DNA of 64,000 nucleotides from Microscilla marina ATCC 23134 (GTDB taxonomy: Bacteria; Bacteroidota; Bacteroidia; Cytophagales; Microscillaceae). The notes under the pieces were generated by a model, which saw only the letters and a program-made list of their open reading frames with translations, had not been told where the DNA came from and ran no database searches. Positions 36,684 through 46,071 of this stretch are shown in pieces (position 1 is the stretch's first letter; every line of letters starts with the position of its first letter). The stretch is from NCBI RefSeq assembly GCF_000169175.1, contig NZ_AAWS01000012.1, positions 129,001 to 193,000 on the forward strand, given 5' to 3'. A program made the translations under genes and the position numbers.

Positions 36684-38198
36684 TTGGGATCATTAAGTAA
36701 GACGTATACTGAAGAAAAATTATTAGGAAAAGTTTACACACCTGCTTTTATAGTTGAAAAAATCCTTGATGATGTTGGGTATATAGGAAAGCGAATTCTT
36801 GGGAAAAAGATTTTAGATCCTTCTTGTGGAGATGGGCAGTTTTTAAAAGAAATTGTTAAGAGAATTCTTAAGGAGTCACCTTCTGATAAAGAAGCAATTC
36901 TTGAAAACCTTTCAAAAGTAAGAGGTATGGATATTGATGAGGAGGCAATAAAAATTTGTATTTCTGATTTAAATAAGTTAGTGGAACCTTATGGAATCAA
37001 CTTTCCTTCTAAAAATGTCAGTAAATTTGATTGGAATATTCAATCAGAAAATACACTAAGTCAAATTGATAAAGGGAGAGAAAGGTTTGAGTTTATTGTT
37101 GGAAACCCTCCATATATTAGAATCCAACACCTCAGTGAAGAAGATCGTTACTTGATTCAAACTAGGTATGAGTTTTGTAAAAGTGGTTCTACCGATACCT
37201 ATATAGCCTTTTTTGAGTATTGTCAAAAAAAATTATCAAAGAATGGTATTTGTGGACTAATTACACCAAATACATTTTTTTATACAGAAACAGGACGAAT
37301 ACTGAGAAGTTATTTTATAAATGAGAGAAAGATTAAGCAAATAACTAATTACAAAGATATTCAGTTGTTTGATGATGCTACAACATATAGTGCTATAACT
37401 ATATTTGATAGAAAGCAAAATGATAGTTTTTGTTATCAAGAAGCTCTAGATAAAAATAACTTCAATGAACGTGAAATTTTAGCAGAGTCTCTTCTAAAAC
37501 AAAAAATTTGGCGGCTTTCAATTGATGATTTACCATCAGTCTCAGGTAAAAAACTGAAAGAAGTCTGCAAAATGCACGTTGGTATAGCTACATTGCTTGA
37601 TAAAGCATTTATTTTTCCTGTACAATACGTAAGAGGTCGTGGAAAATATGTAATAGCCAAGACACGCCTTAAGGGTGATGTGAAAATTGAGAAAGGTATA
37701 CTCAAACCTATTATTAAAGCCTCCACTTTTAAAAAAGGTGATAAAATTACTGAATATGTACTTTTTCCATATAAACTGCAAAATGGTAAAAATGTAATTA
37801 TTCCTGAGAAGGAATTAGAAGACCAGTATCCGTTAGCATACTTTTACCTGAAGTCATTAAGGGAGGAATTAGATAAGCGAGATAATGGTAAACCAAATAC
37901 AGTGGCTTGGTACGCGTTTGGTAGAAGCCAAGGATTAAATAATACTTTTGGCAAGAAAATTATTTTTTCTTATATGGGTGTGAGACCTAATTTTGTGTTG
38001 ATTAATGAGGAAGAGTCTACTATTTATTCTGGTTACTGTATTAAGTATAATGGCGATTATAAAAAGTTACTTAAACAGTTGAATTCACAAAGAATGGCGG
38101 ATTATGTGGGTGTTTCTGGGAGAAATTTTAGGAGCGGGTGGAAATCGTATACTAAGAAAATTTTAGAAGATTTTATTGTAGATGATAGTTTACTTTAA
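36684..38198 (+). CDS. N6-adenine DNA methyltransferase, TaqI/Eco57I-like (copy 1)
   Basis: A 504-residue enzyme. SAM-binding motif I is KILDPSCGDGQFL (about 43-54), catalytic motif IV is VGNPPYIR (NPPY at 141-144), and the C-terminal target-recognition half ends GVSGRNFRSGWKSYTKKIL. NPPY marks adenine methylation. It starts at TTG (36684); the first in-frame ATG (36927) lies after motif I and cannot be the start. Upstream the frame is open back to the HNH stop codon. Composition is AT-rich. It probably protects host DNA from the HNH nuclease. Confidence 0.88.
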   Translation: MGSLSKTYTEEKLLGKVYTPAFIVEKILDDVGYIGKRILGKKILDPSCGDGQFLKEIVKRILKESPSDKEAILENLSKVRGMDIDEEAIKICISDLNKLVEPYGINFPSKNVSKFDWNIQSENTLSQIDKGRERFEFIVGNPPYIRIQHLSEEDRYLIQTRYEFCKSGSTDTYIAFFEYCQKKLSKNGICGLITPNTFFYTETGRILRSYFINERKIKQITNYKDIQLFDDATTYSAITIFDRKQNDSFCYQEALDKNNFNEREILAESLLKQKIWRLSIDDLPSVSGKKLKEVCKMHVGIATLLDKAFIFPVQYVRGRGKYVIAKTRLKGDVKIEKGILKPIIKASTFKKGDKITEYVLFPYKLQNGKNVIIPEKELEDQYPLAYFYLKSLREELDKRDNGKPNTVAWYAFGRSQGLNNTFGKKIIFSYMGVRPNFVLINEEESTIYSGYCIKYNGDYKKLLKQLNSQRMADYVGVSGRNFRSGWKSYTKKILEDFIVDDSLL

Positions 38199-38218
38199 GG
38201 ATATAGAACATTGTGCTG

Positions 38219-39730
38219 ATGTTAAAAAAATCTGCTGATATACAGGGGTATATTGATTACTCTACACCAAGTTTCATTATTGAGAAGATACTAGATGACA
38301 TTGATTTTGGACAGCAAAAAGTGATTTTAGGGAAAAAGATTTTAGACCCTGCTTGTGGAGCTGGTCGGTTTTTGATAGAAGCCGCCAAACGGGTCATTGC
38401 TATTTCGCCGAAGGAAGATATAGTAAATAACCTGGAGCAACTTTATGGTTGGGACATAGATGGTGCTGCCATAGAAGAGTGCATAGAGAATATGAACCAC
38501 TTAATCAAGCCATTGAATATTCAGGTAAACTGGAAAATTTATGAGCTCGATTCATTGCATTATATAGAGCATCCCGAAGAAGTACGTTTTGATTTTATTG
38601 TGGGCAACCCACCTTATATTCGAATACAGCACCTGGACGAAACCCAACGAAAATACATTCAAACCCATTACTCTTTTTGCAAAAATGGGTCTACCGATAT
38701 TTATATGGCATTTTTTGAGCTATGCCATAAGTTATTGACTCCTACTGGAGTATGTGGTCTGATCACCCCTAATACCTATTTTTATACCCAAACTGCCCAG
38801 GCAATGCGTGATGCATTTGCCCACCTCAAAAACATTCGGCAGATTACCAACTATGGTAAAATTCAGGTTTTTCAAAACGCCACCACCTACAGCGCCATTA
38901 CTATTTTTACCAAGAAAATATACTCTCCTCAACACCAGTTTTTTTTGTACCAACAAGCCATTGATAAAGATGCTTTTCAGGAAAGGGAAGTAGCTATAGA
39001 AGAAATTACCGACAAAGCCATTTGGCAACTCTCTGCTACCCGAAAAATGAACTCTGAAGGGGTAAAACTAGGCGATATTTGCCAAATACATACTGGGCTG
39101 GCTACGTTGATGGACAAGGCGTATGTGTTTCCGATAGAGCCACTGGACGATACTTTTGTCTGGGCAGACACCAAACTCAAAGGGCGGGTAAAAATAGAAA
39201 AGGCTGTACTTAAGCCCATTATCAAGGCTTCCACCTTTAAAAAAGGAGACGCCATTACCGACTATATTTTGTTTCCTTATAAATTGGAAACCACCGAGGA
39301 AAACGGGCAACCAGTAAACAAGCACGTGATTATGCCCGAAAAAGAGTTGGCGGGCAACTACCCTGAAGCTTTTGCTTATTTGCTTACTATCAAAAACGAA
39401 CTCGACAAACGTGACAATGGCAAACCCAATTCGGTTGCCTGGTATGCTTTTGGGCGTAGTCAGGGGTTGGACAACAGCTTTGGTGAAAAAATCATCTTTT
39501 CGCCCATGAACAAAAAGCCCAATTTTATCCACATCACCAACCCCCACACTACTTATTACTCAGGATATTGTATCAAATACCAGGGCGATTACCAAAGACT
39601 ATTGCCCCAGCTTAACTCTCAGGCAATGGAAGACTTTATAGAAGTATCAGCGCGCGATTTTAGGGGAGGGTGGAAAGCCTACAGCAAAAAAATACTACAA
39701 CAATTTATCATAAATGCGCAAGGACTGTAA
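38219..39730 (+). CDS. N6-adenine DNA methyltransferase, TaqI/Eco57I-like (copy 2)
   Basis: A 503-residue paralogue of the preceding gene, with motif I ILDPACGAGRFL (about 41-52), NPPY at 130-133 and EVSARDFRGGWKAYSKKIL at the end. Long blocks match copy 1, for example the region around NPPYIRIQHL and the ATTYSAITIF block. Start is the ATG at 38219; a GTG at 38213 is also possible. Unlike copy 1, base composition is like the surrounding chromosome (25 G or C in the 60 bases from 39181). The gap to copy 1 is 20 bp. The two recognition halves differ mainly in loops, so target sites may be similar. Confidence 0.88.
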   Translation: MLKKSADIQGYIDYSTPSFIIEKILDDIDFGQQKVILGKKILDPACGAGRFLIEAAKRVIAISPKEDIVNNLEQLYGWDIDGAAIEECIENMNHLIKPLNIQVNWKIYELDSLHYIEHPEEVRFDFIVGNPPYIRIQHLDETQRKYIQTHYSFCKNGSTDIYMAFFELCHKLLTPTGVCGLITPNTYFYTQTAQAMRDAFAHLKNIRQITNYGKIQVFQNATTYSAITIFTKKIYSPQHQFFLYQQAIDKDAFQEREVAIEEITDKAIWQLSATRKMNSEGVKLGDICQIHTGLATLMDKAYVFPIEPLDDTFVWADTKLKGRVKIEKAVLKPIIKASTFKKGDAITDYILFPYKLETTEENGQPVNKHVIMPEKELAGNYPEAFAYLLTIKNELDKRDNGKPNSVAWYAFGRSQGLDNSFGEKIIFSPMNKKPNFIHITNPHTTYYSGYCIKYQGDYQRLLPQLNSQAMEDFIEVSARDFRGGWKAYSKKILQQFIINAQGL

Positions 39731-40094
39731 AAGGTCTGTTTTTTACCAAACATTTTTAGATACAATTGGTTGAAAGATAAACTCGCTCTTGTGCTTGAGT
39801 GAGTCAGGGATAGCTAAGCAGGTTATAACTAGCCTGTTGGGTCTTTCACCATCAGACAAAATAGAGAGGGGAGCATCAAAAGACAACTGCTGAAAGCTGC
39901 CTGCTAAAGACTATTTTTGTTTTAATTGCTGAATTTATTTGAATCATATTATATTTGTTGGGTTTTTAAATGAATCCTCAATAAATTTGCGCGTCTGAAA
40001 TAAGAAACCATTGAATTTTTGAGTAAATTGAATTCAAACAGTTTCTCAAAAGCACAAAAAGAAGTTATTTTTAATTCTACAATAAAACACTACT
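39731..40094. other. Intergenic region upstream of nqrF
   Basis: These 364 bp hold the candidate nqrF promoter at 39926-39957. A 105-codon frame from 40019 overlaps nqrF out of frame and is a shadow. No repeat was seen. Confidence 0.45.
39926..39957 (+). promoter_or_regulatory. Candidate Bacteroidota promoter of nqrF
   Basis: TATATTTG (39950-39957) fits the Bacteroidota -7 consensus TAnnTTTG, with a TTG at 39926-39928, 21 bp upstream, as the -33 element. It lies 137 bp before the nqrF start codon. Confidence 0.45.
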
Positions 40095-41366
40095 ATGACA
40101 ATTACGATTGTGGCTGCGATAGCAGCCTTTTCACTTGTAATTTTGTTGCTGGTATTTCTGCTTTTATTTGCTCAATCATATTTGGTACAAAGCGGTCCGG
40201 TAAAAATTATTATCAACGGAGACGAAGAAAACCCGGTAGAAGTATCCGCAGGTTCTACGCTCCTTACTACCTTGTCAAATCAAAGTATGTTCTTGCCCTC
40301 TGCTTGTGGTGGAGGTGGTACGTGTGCCATGTGTAAGTGTCAGGTACTTGATGGTGGCGGAGATGTATTGCCTACTGAGGTGCCCCACCTCAGCCGTCAG
40401 GAACAAAAAGAGAACGTTCGCTTGGCTTGTCAGGTAAAAGTAAAACAAGACATGCGCGTTGGTATCCCAGAGGAAATCTTTGGTATCAAAAAATGGGATT
40501 GTGAAGTGGTGTCGAACTATAATGTGGCCACCTTTATCAAGGAGTTTGTTGTAAAACTACCCGATGGCGAAACGCTGGACTTTGATCCAGGAGGATATAT
40601 TCAGATTGATGTTCCTGAGATTACAGTCGATTTTAAAACAATGGACATCAAACCTCATCCTGATGATCCTGCCGGACCAGACAAATTTAAGCCTGACTGG
40701 GATAAGTTTAACCTGTGGCCACTCAAAATGGTCAATGACGAGCCTATCTTTCGTGCCTACTCTATGGCAAACCACCCTGCCGAAGGAAACATCATCATGT
40801 TGAACATTCGTATTGCCACACCTCCCTGGGATCGTGCCAAAAACGATTGGATGGCAGTGAACCCTGGTATTTGTTCTTCTTATGTGTTCTCGTGCAAGCC
40901 AGGTGACAAAGTAACTATTTCGGGTCCTTATGGAGAGTTCCACATCAATCCTACCGACCGCGAAATGATTTATATAGGTGGTGGTGCCGGAATGGCTCCT
41001 TTGCGTTCACATTTGTTCCACTTATTCCACACCGAAAAAACCAAACACCGCAAGGTTTCTTACTGGTATGGAGGACGTTCTAAGCGTGAATTGTTCTATA
41101 CTGATCACTTCCGTAAAATTGAAGAAGAATACCCCAACTTTAAATACAACATTGCGCTTTCTGAGCCAATGGAAGAAGATAACTGGGATGGTTACCAAGG
41201 GTTTATCCACCAGGTACTGTACGATAACTATTTGCAAGATCACCCGGAACCAGATGAAATCGAATTCTACTTCTGTGGTCCTCCTATGATGAATGCCGCA
41301 GTAATCAAGATGTTAGACGATATGGGTATTCCTGATGAGAATATTCGTTTTGACGACTTTGGTTGA
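40095..41366 (+). CDS. nqrF: Na+-translocating NADH:quinone reductase subunit F
   Basis: A 423-residue protein: an N-terminal membrane helix (about 5-28), a 2Fe-2S domain with Cys71, Cys77 and Cys80 in [14 protein letters not shown] and Cys112 in LACQV, an FAD domain with [10 protein letters not shown], and an NADH-binding domain with [14 protein letters not shown]. NqrF is the electron entry point of the Na+-NQR complex, which pumps sodium at the inner membrane. The other subunits (nqrA-E) are normally upstream in one operon, but here the upstream gene is a DNA methyltransferase. Confidence 0.96.
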   Translation: MTITIVAAIAAFSLVILLLVFLLLFAQSYLVQSGPVKIIINGDEENPVEVSAGSTLLTTLSNQSMFLPSACGGGGTCAMCKCQVLDGGGDVLPTEVPHLSRQEQKENVRLACQVKVKQDMRVGIPEEIFGIKKWDCEVVSNYNVATFIKEFVVKLPDGETLDFDPGGYIQIDVPEITVDFKTMDIKPHPDDPAGPDKFKPDWDKFNLWPLKMVNDEPIFRAYSMANHPAEGNIIMLNIRIATPPWDRAKNDWMAVNPGICSSYVFSCKPGDKVTISGPYGEFHINPTDREMIYIGGGAGMAPLRSHLFHLFHTEKTKHRKVSYWYGGRSKRELFYTDHFRKIEEEYPNFKYNIALSEPMEEDNWDGYQGFIHQVLYDNYLQDHPEPDEIEFYFCGPPMMNAAVIKMLDDMGIPDENIRFDDFG

Positions 41367-41396
41367 TACAAAAATACAACTCTATACATTTTTTTA

Positions 41397-41434
41397 CGGG
41401 GACATCTTATACCAAAGATGTCCCTGTTTTTTTT
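41397..41434 (+). terminator. Terminator of nqrF
   Basis: CGGGGACATCTT pairs with AAGATGTCCCTG around a short loop, with one G-U closing pair, and is followed by T8. It lies 30 bp after the nqrF stop. Confidence 0.9.
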
Positions 41435-41462
41435 GCCTGTTGCCTTAATTTGCTATCTTTCC

Positions 41463-41481
41463 AGTACTAGTACTCTAGCTT
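41463..41481. promoter_or_regulatory. 12-bp palindrome plus CTAGCTT, copy 2
   Basis: AGTACTAGTACT followed by CTAGCTT, 51 bp upstream of the hutF ATG at 41533. It matches 19544-19562 except for one compensated base pair in the palindrome arms. Confidence 0.35.
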
Positions 41482-41532
41482 AAAAATTAGCAACAAAAAC
41501 TAAGAATTTAGCCCATGATTGGGCAAGTAAAT

Positions 41533-42915
41533 ATGAAACACTTTCAGTTCAAAGCATTATATCAAGACAATGAGTGGGTTGCCCCGGCTTATGTGTCGGT
41601 AGATCAGGAAGGGAAAATTGCTTACCTATCGGCTACCCCACCTGACTCGATTACTAACATAGAAAAAGTAGATGGATATGCCTTACCTGGTTTTCAGAAT
41701 GCACACTCTCATGCGTTTCAATATGCCATGGCGGGCATTGCTGAGCGGCATAGTGGTACTGCCAATCCTGATGACTTTTGGTCGTGGCGCAATGCCATGT
41801 ATCAGTTGGCCTTAAATGTACAACCCGAACAAATGGAAGCCATTGCTGCGATGTTGTATGCCGAAATGGTGCGCCATGGGTACACCTCAGTAGCCGAGTT
41901 TCATTACGTACATCACGACCTCACCGGAAAACCTTATAGCAACAAAGCCGCATTGGGCGAAAGATTGATAGCGGCAGCTCAAAAAGCGGGCATTCGCATT
42001 ACACTAGTGCCTATTTTTTACCAAAAAGGTGGGTTTGGACAAGCCCCTACCAAAGGTCAACAGCGTTTTATATCACCTGATATGGACAGTTACCTGGATT
42101 TGCTGGAACAGTCACAGAAAGCAGCCAGACCTTATGCCCATGCGTCAGTAGGGGCGGGTATCCATTCTTTGAGGGCAGTAGCCCCCGAAGTAATCAAGGC
42201 TACTTGTGAAAACCTGCCCACCGATATACCCATTCATATTCATGTAGCCGAGCAGCTCAAAGAAATAGAAGATGCCAAGGTGTATTTGGGAGCACGTCCG
42301 GTAGAGTGGTTGTTGAACAACCTTACATTGAATGAAAACTATCACTTGGTGCATGCGACTCACCTTACAGAGGCAGAAGTAAGTGGTTTGGCAAAAAAAC
42401 GTGCAAATGTTGTGATTTGCCCTTCTACCGAAGGAAACCTGGGGGATGGTTTATTTCCACTGGCATCGTTCCAGGCACAAGATGGGCAATGGAGCATAGG
42501 TACTGACAGTCACATTGGGCTCAACCCCTTGGAGGAGCTTCGTTGGCTAGATTATGGGCAACGTGTCACTACCCACAAACGCAACTCGTTTTATTCGCCT
42601 CAGCAAACCGATAGCGGGCGTTATGCTTTGGCTATGGCTACCTTTGCCGGGCGGCGAGCAATGGGGCATCATACCAATGAGTTTTTTCAGATAGGCGATC
42701 ATTTTGATGCAGTAGTGATGGATGCCAACTTTCCCTTGTTTGCCATTACCTCTTTAGACAACCTACTTTCTACTATAGTATATGCCGGCGACTGTACTGC
42801 TACCTTGGGTACCATTGTCAATGGTCAGTGGGTGGTGCAGCAACAACGTCACCATGCCTACCAAGACATTGTAGCAGATTTTAAGCAAGTAATAGCATCG
42901 CTTGAATACCGTTAA
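41533..42915 (+). CDS. hutF: Formimidoylglutamate deiminase
   Basis: A 460-residue amidohydrolase. Metal ligands lie in LPGFQNAHSHAFQYAMAG (about 50-67), HIHVAEQ (about 235), LVHATHLT and GTDSHIG (about 325). The HutF-specific block DDFWSWRNAMY is at about 80. The enzyme releases ammonia from N-formimidoyl-glutamate in one branch of histidine degradation. No other hut gene is in the window. The ATG at 41533 is chosen because homologues begin MKxFxF; an in-frame ATG at 41515 would add six residues. Confidence 0.88.
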   Translation: MKHFQFKALYQDNEWVAPAYVSVDQEGKIAYLSATPPDSITNIEKVDGYALPGFQNAHSHAFQYAMAGIAERHSGTANPDDFWSWRNAMYQLALNVQPEQMEAIAAMLYAEMVRHGYTSVAEFHYVHHDLTGKPYSNKAALGERLIAAAQKAGIRITLVPIFYQKGGFGQAPTKGQQRFISPDMDSYLDLLEQSQKAARPYAHASVGAGIHSLRAVAPEVIKATCENLPTDIPIHIHVAEQLKEIEDAKVYLGARPVEWLLNNLTLNENYHLVHATHLTEAEVSGLAKKRANVVICPSTEGNLGDGLFPLASFQAQDGQWSIGTDSHIGLNPLEELRWLDYGQRVTTHKRNSFYSPQQTDSGRYALAMATFAGRRAMGHHTNEFFQIGDHFDAVVMDANFPLFAITSLDNLLSTIVYAGDCTATLGTIVNGQWVVQQQRHHAYQDIVADFKQVIASLEYR

Positions 42916-43067
42916 CGGAACGAACTCCTCATTTTCGTTACAAAAACTTATGGAAAAGGGGAGTTTTGTTATACCTACAAAGGCAACTGTAGCCATTAAA
43001 ATGGGTTTTATTGTACTGTAAGTCGTCGCCTAAAAGAGATGTCAATAAACCAATCTGATGTAGGGCT

Positions 43068-45335
43068 TTAAACCGCAATGACTTCCAGCAAACGTTTATA
43101 CCCCTCTTCGTCGCACTGAAGCAAAGTTTGGTGCATGGCATTTTTCCATACATTGAGGGCACGGCTGTTCACCCCCTCTAAACCTTGCAATACCTTTTTG
43201 ATTTCGCTGTAGTCATATACATCTAGGGTTTGTAAAACCTCTACCATAGGAAGCAGTAACTCTTGATCAGTTTTAGTGATCCACTTTTTTAAGTCACTGG
43301 TTTTTTGCTCCAGGGTTTGAGTCCAGTTGGCCACATTGGTCACAAGCCTTTCAGAAACTTGTATTACAGGCAAAGTAAGCGTAATAGTGGTTCCTTTCTT
43401 GGGGCGTGAGTTGGCTGATATAAACCCTTTGTGTGCTTCTACTGCCATTTTGCAAAAGGTAAGCCCCAGCCCTGACGACCGAAAATTGTTCAAATCACGG
43501 GCATTTGCCTGGGCAAACTTATCGAAAATACGATCTAGTTGGTTTTTAGGAATCCCTTCTCCCTGGTCAATGACTTTTATTTTGATATGTTTGGTTGCTC
43601 CATTTTCTGGCAAATGGTCTTGCACAATGCTAATGGTGCCACTGTTGGGCGAGTATTTAATGGCGTTAGTGAGTAGGTTGGCAAAAACCCTGACCATCAG
43701 GTGTTGGTCTACTTTTACTTGCACGTTTTGTTGTAAGCTACTGCTGATTCTGATCGACTTTTGATTGGCCAAAAATGACACTTGTTTGATGGCCGCTTCT
43801 ATAATGTTATTCAGTGCCCAATTTGCCTTTTGTAACTTCATTTTTGCCTCATCAAACTTGTGCACATCCAAAATATTCAATACCATATTTAGCATTTGCT
43901 GCCCAGTCTGTCTTACATCTTCCTGATCTGTGATGGCAATTACATAGTTGAGAGGTGTTTTGAGGTCATGCACAATCATGTGGGTGGCTTCTTGCTTAAA
44001 GTTATCTAAATCTTTGAGGCGTTGGTTCACCATTTTCAGTATTTCAGTTTGCGATTGCAGTTCTTCTTTTTGTTGCCCTATGGCTTCTTTTTGCTCTTGC
44101 AAGGCATCTGTCTGGCTTTTGATTTCTTCGTTTTTATCTGCCAACGCCTCATTTACCCGCCTTTGTTGTTCTTTGGCCTTAAACAACTTAAGCGCTACCA
44201 ATAGAGTAACAAGCCCCATAGATACCCCAAAAATGGTAGTAAAAAGTAAAGTGTTGTTGCGCTTACGCTGATGAGTGATTGTTTTTTGCTGTTGGTTTTG
44301 TTGTTGTTTCAATACCCTGTTTTCCCGTTCTCTTTTTTCAAAATTATACCTGGTTTGTAGTTCTGCCAGTCGTTTACTGTTCTCGGTACTAAACACAGAG
44401 TCTTTGAGTTGAGTAAGCTTGTGGTACACTTTGATAGCTTCTTTGTACTTCCCTTGTTTTTCCAGTAGTTGCCCTTGATTGTCATAATAATTGGCTTGTA
44501 GTGTATGAGAGTTGATTTGTGGCAAAAGCGTCATCACCTCATCTAAGTAGGTTTGGGCTTGCTCAAGTTGATAAAGCTCAGTATAAGCCCTACCCAGGTT
44601 GTTCAACACATTGATTACCTCGTATTTGTTGTCTAACTGTCGATTCAGCTTGAGCGCTTGCAAAGTATAACTGATGCTTTTGGCGTAAGCCCCCAGGTCA
44701 AAATAAATTTGCCCAATATTGTTTAGGTTCAACGCCTGATTTTTCAAATCATTGATTTGTTGGTTGAGTTCAAGCGATTGAGTATAATAATCCAGTGCCT
44801 TTGATTTCTGGTCTAAGTGACGATACACAATGCCAATGTTGTTGTATACCCTTGCCAACTGTGCCTGACTCCCCTTTTGTTTGACTTTAGGCAATGCTTG
44901 CATGTAGTAGTGCAACGCTTGTTGGTATTGTTTCAAATGTTGATAAGTGAGTGCAATGTTATTGAGGTTTTTACCTTGTTCAAGGGTGTTTTGAGCCTTT
45001 TCGTTGATCTCTAATGCAGTAAAATAATGCAAGAGTGCCTCGTCGTACACCCCTTTGTAGTAATAAATAGTACCTAACTGATTGGCTAGTTTGCTTTGCC
45101 CTTGAGTATATTTGAGCCTGCGGGCGAGCCTATAGCCCTCTTGAGCAAGTTGCAATGCCTTGTTGGGGTTGTTCACAGTAAGCGAGCGCGTGATTTTTAA
45201 TAGCAGGTGTACACGTTGCGTGTCTTGTGGGGTTTGTGCAAGTTGTTGTTCCCAATGCGTTGTTTGCCTGTGGTTGGTTTGTGCCAACAACAGCAAAGGT
45301 GTAATAAACAATATGGCTGACAACAATCTTTTCAT
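43068..45335 (-). CDS. TPR-containing sensor histidine kinase
   Basis: A 755-residue kinase. After a signal peptide (MKRLLSAILFITPLLLLAQ), about seven TPR units span roughly 40-330, for example QGKNLNNIALTYQHLKQYQQ. One membrane helix (about 362-385) and a Gln/Glu-rich coiled coil follow. The HisKA H-box is MIVHDLKTPLNYVI (about 460), then the ATPase N-box FANLLTNAIKYS, VIDQGEGIPK, and SSGLGLTFCKMAVE. A 100-residue helical C-terminal extension lies beyond the kinase core and could be a docking or Hpt-like segment, though I see no clear phospho-His motif. No cognate regulator is adjacent. Confidence 0.9.
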   Translation of the reverse strand: MKRLLSAILFITPLLLLAQTNHRQTTHWEQQLAQTPQDTQRVHLLLKITRSLTVNNPNKALQLAQEGYRLARRLKYTQGQSKLANQLGTIYYYKGVYDEALLHYFTALEINEKAQNTLEQGKNLNNIALTYQHLKQYQQALHYYMQALPKVKQKGSQAQLARVYNNIGIVYRHLDQKSKALDYYTQSLELNQQINDLKNQALNLNNIGQIYFDLGAYAKSISYTLQALKLNRQLDNKYEVINVLNNLGRAYTELYQLEQAQTYLDEVMTLLPQINSHTLQANYYDNQGQLLEKQGKYKEAIKVYHKLTQLKDSVFSTENSKRLAELQTRYNFEKRERENRVLKQQQNQQQKTITHQRKRNNTLLFTTIFGVSMGLVTLLVALKLFKAKEQQRRVNEALADKNEEIKSQTDALQEQKEAIGQQKEELQSQTEILKMVNQRLKDLDNFKQEATHMIVHDLKTPLNYVIAITDQEDVRQTGQQMLNMVLNILDVHKFDEAKMKLQKANWALNNIIEAAIKQVSFLANQKSIRISSSLQQNVQVKVDQHLMVRVFANLLTNAIKYSPNSGTISIVQDHLPENGATKHIKIKVIDQGEGIPKNQLDRIFDKFAQANARDLNNFRSSGLGLTFCKMAVEAHKGFISANSRPKKGTTITLTLPVIQVSERLVTNVANWTQTLEQKTSDLKKWITKTDQELLLPMVEVLQTLDVYDYSEIKKVLQGLEGVNSRALNVWKNAMHQTLLQCDEEGYKRLLEVIAV

Positions 45336-45497
45336 AGATGTGGTGGCTAGGAGCTATAGCGAACAAAAGTGTCCAACTCAGGGAGCCAAACGGCGATTTT
45401 GCAACTCATAAAAAAAGTTGAGAGGACTTCAAACATTAAATATCAGGTTGTATATACCAATTTTAAACATTTTTGGCAAAATATGACTTATAAATTT

Positions 45498-45989
45498 ATG
45501 AAAAAAATAATCCCCAAACCTGGACAAGAATCTGTATGGGACTACCCACGTCCTCCAAAACTGGAAAGTACCAACAAAACCCTGCGGGTAATTTGTGATG
45601 ATATAATCATTGCGCAAACCAACCGGGGAATGCGTATTTTAGAAACCAGTCATCCGCCTACGTATTATTTCCCACCCGAAGACGTAAATCTTGAATACTT
45701 GGAACTGGTAGAGAACAAAACTTCTTTTTGTGAATATAAAGGAGCAGCCAGTTATTATAATCTTCGGGTAGAAGATCGCGTAGTGCAAAATGTTGCCTGG
45801 TTTTATGCCAATCCATCGCCTAAGTATCAGGCTTTGCAAAACCACCTTTGTTTTTATGCCTCCAAGGTAGACGCCTGCTATGTAAACGATGAGTTGGTAC
45901 AAGCCCAGGAAGGCGATTTTTATGGGGGATGGATCACCTCTCAAATTGTAGGGCCTTTCAAAGGGGGTGCCAATACCTGGGGGTGGTAA
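45498..45989 (+). CDS. DUF427 family protein
   Basis: A 163-residue protein of the small beta-rich DUF427 family (PF04248), with VWDYPRPPKLESTNKTLRVI at the start, ILETSHPPTYYFPPEDV, TSFCEYKGAASYYNL and AWFYANPSP. The family contains uncharacterised bacterial and fungal proteins that often appear with sugar or nucleotide metabolism, and no mechanism is certain. The ATG at 45498 is preferred over upstream codons because the family region begins there. It is divergent from the histidine kinase. Confidence 0.85.
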   Translation: MKKIIPKPGQESVWDYPRPPKLESTNKTLRVICDDIIIAQTNRGMRILETSHPPTYYFPPEDVNLEYLELVENKTSFCEYKGAASYYNLRVEDRVVQNVAWFYANPSPKYQALQNHLCFYASKVDACYVNDELVQAQEGDFYGGWITSQIVGPFKGGANTWGW

Positions 45990-46035
45990 CAGAACAAGCA
46001 TATTCACTGAGTCATCAAAACACCAAAGCATTTGT

Positions 46036-46043
46036 TATATTTG
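46036..46043 (+). promoter_or_regulatory. Candidate -7 box upstream of trmD
   Basis: TATATTTG matches TAnnTTTG and lies 28 bp before the trmD ATG. No good -33 TTG is seen at the usual distance, so support is partial. Confidence 0.3.
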
Positions 46044-46071
46044 TGACTTGTTTTAAATACAACTCATTCCC

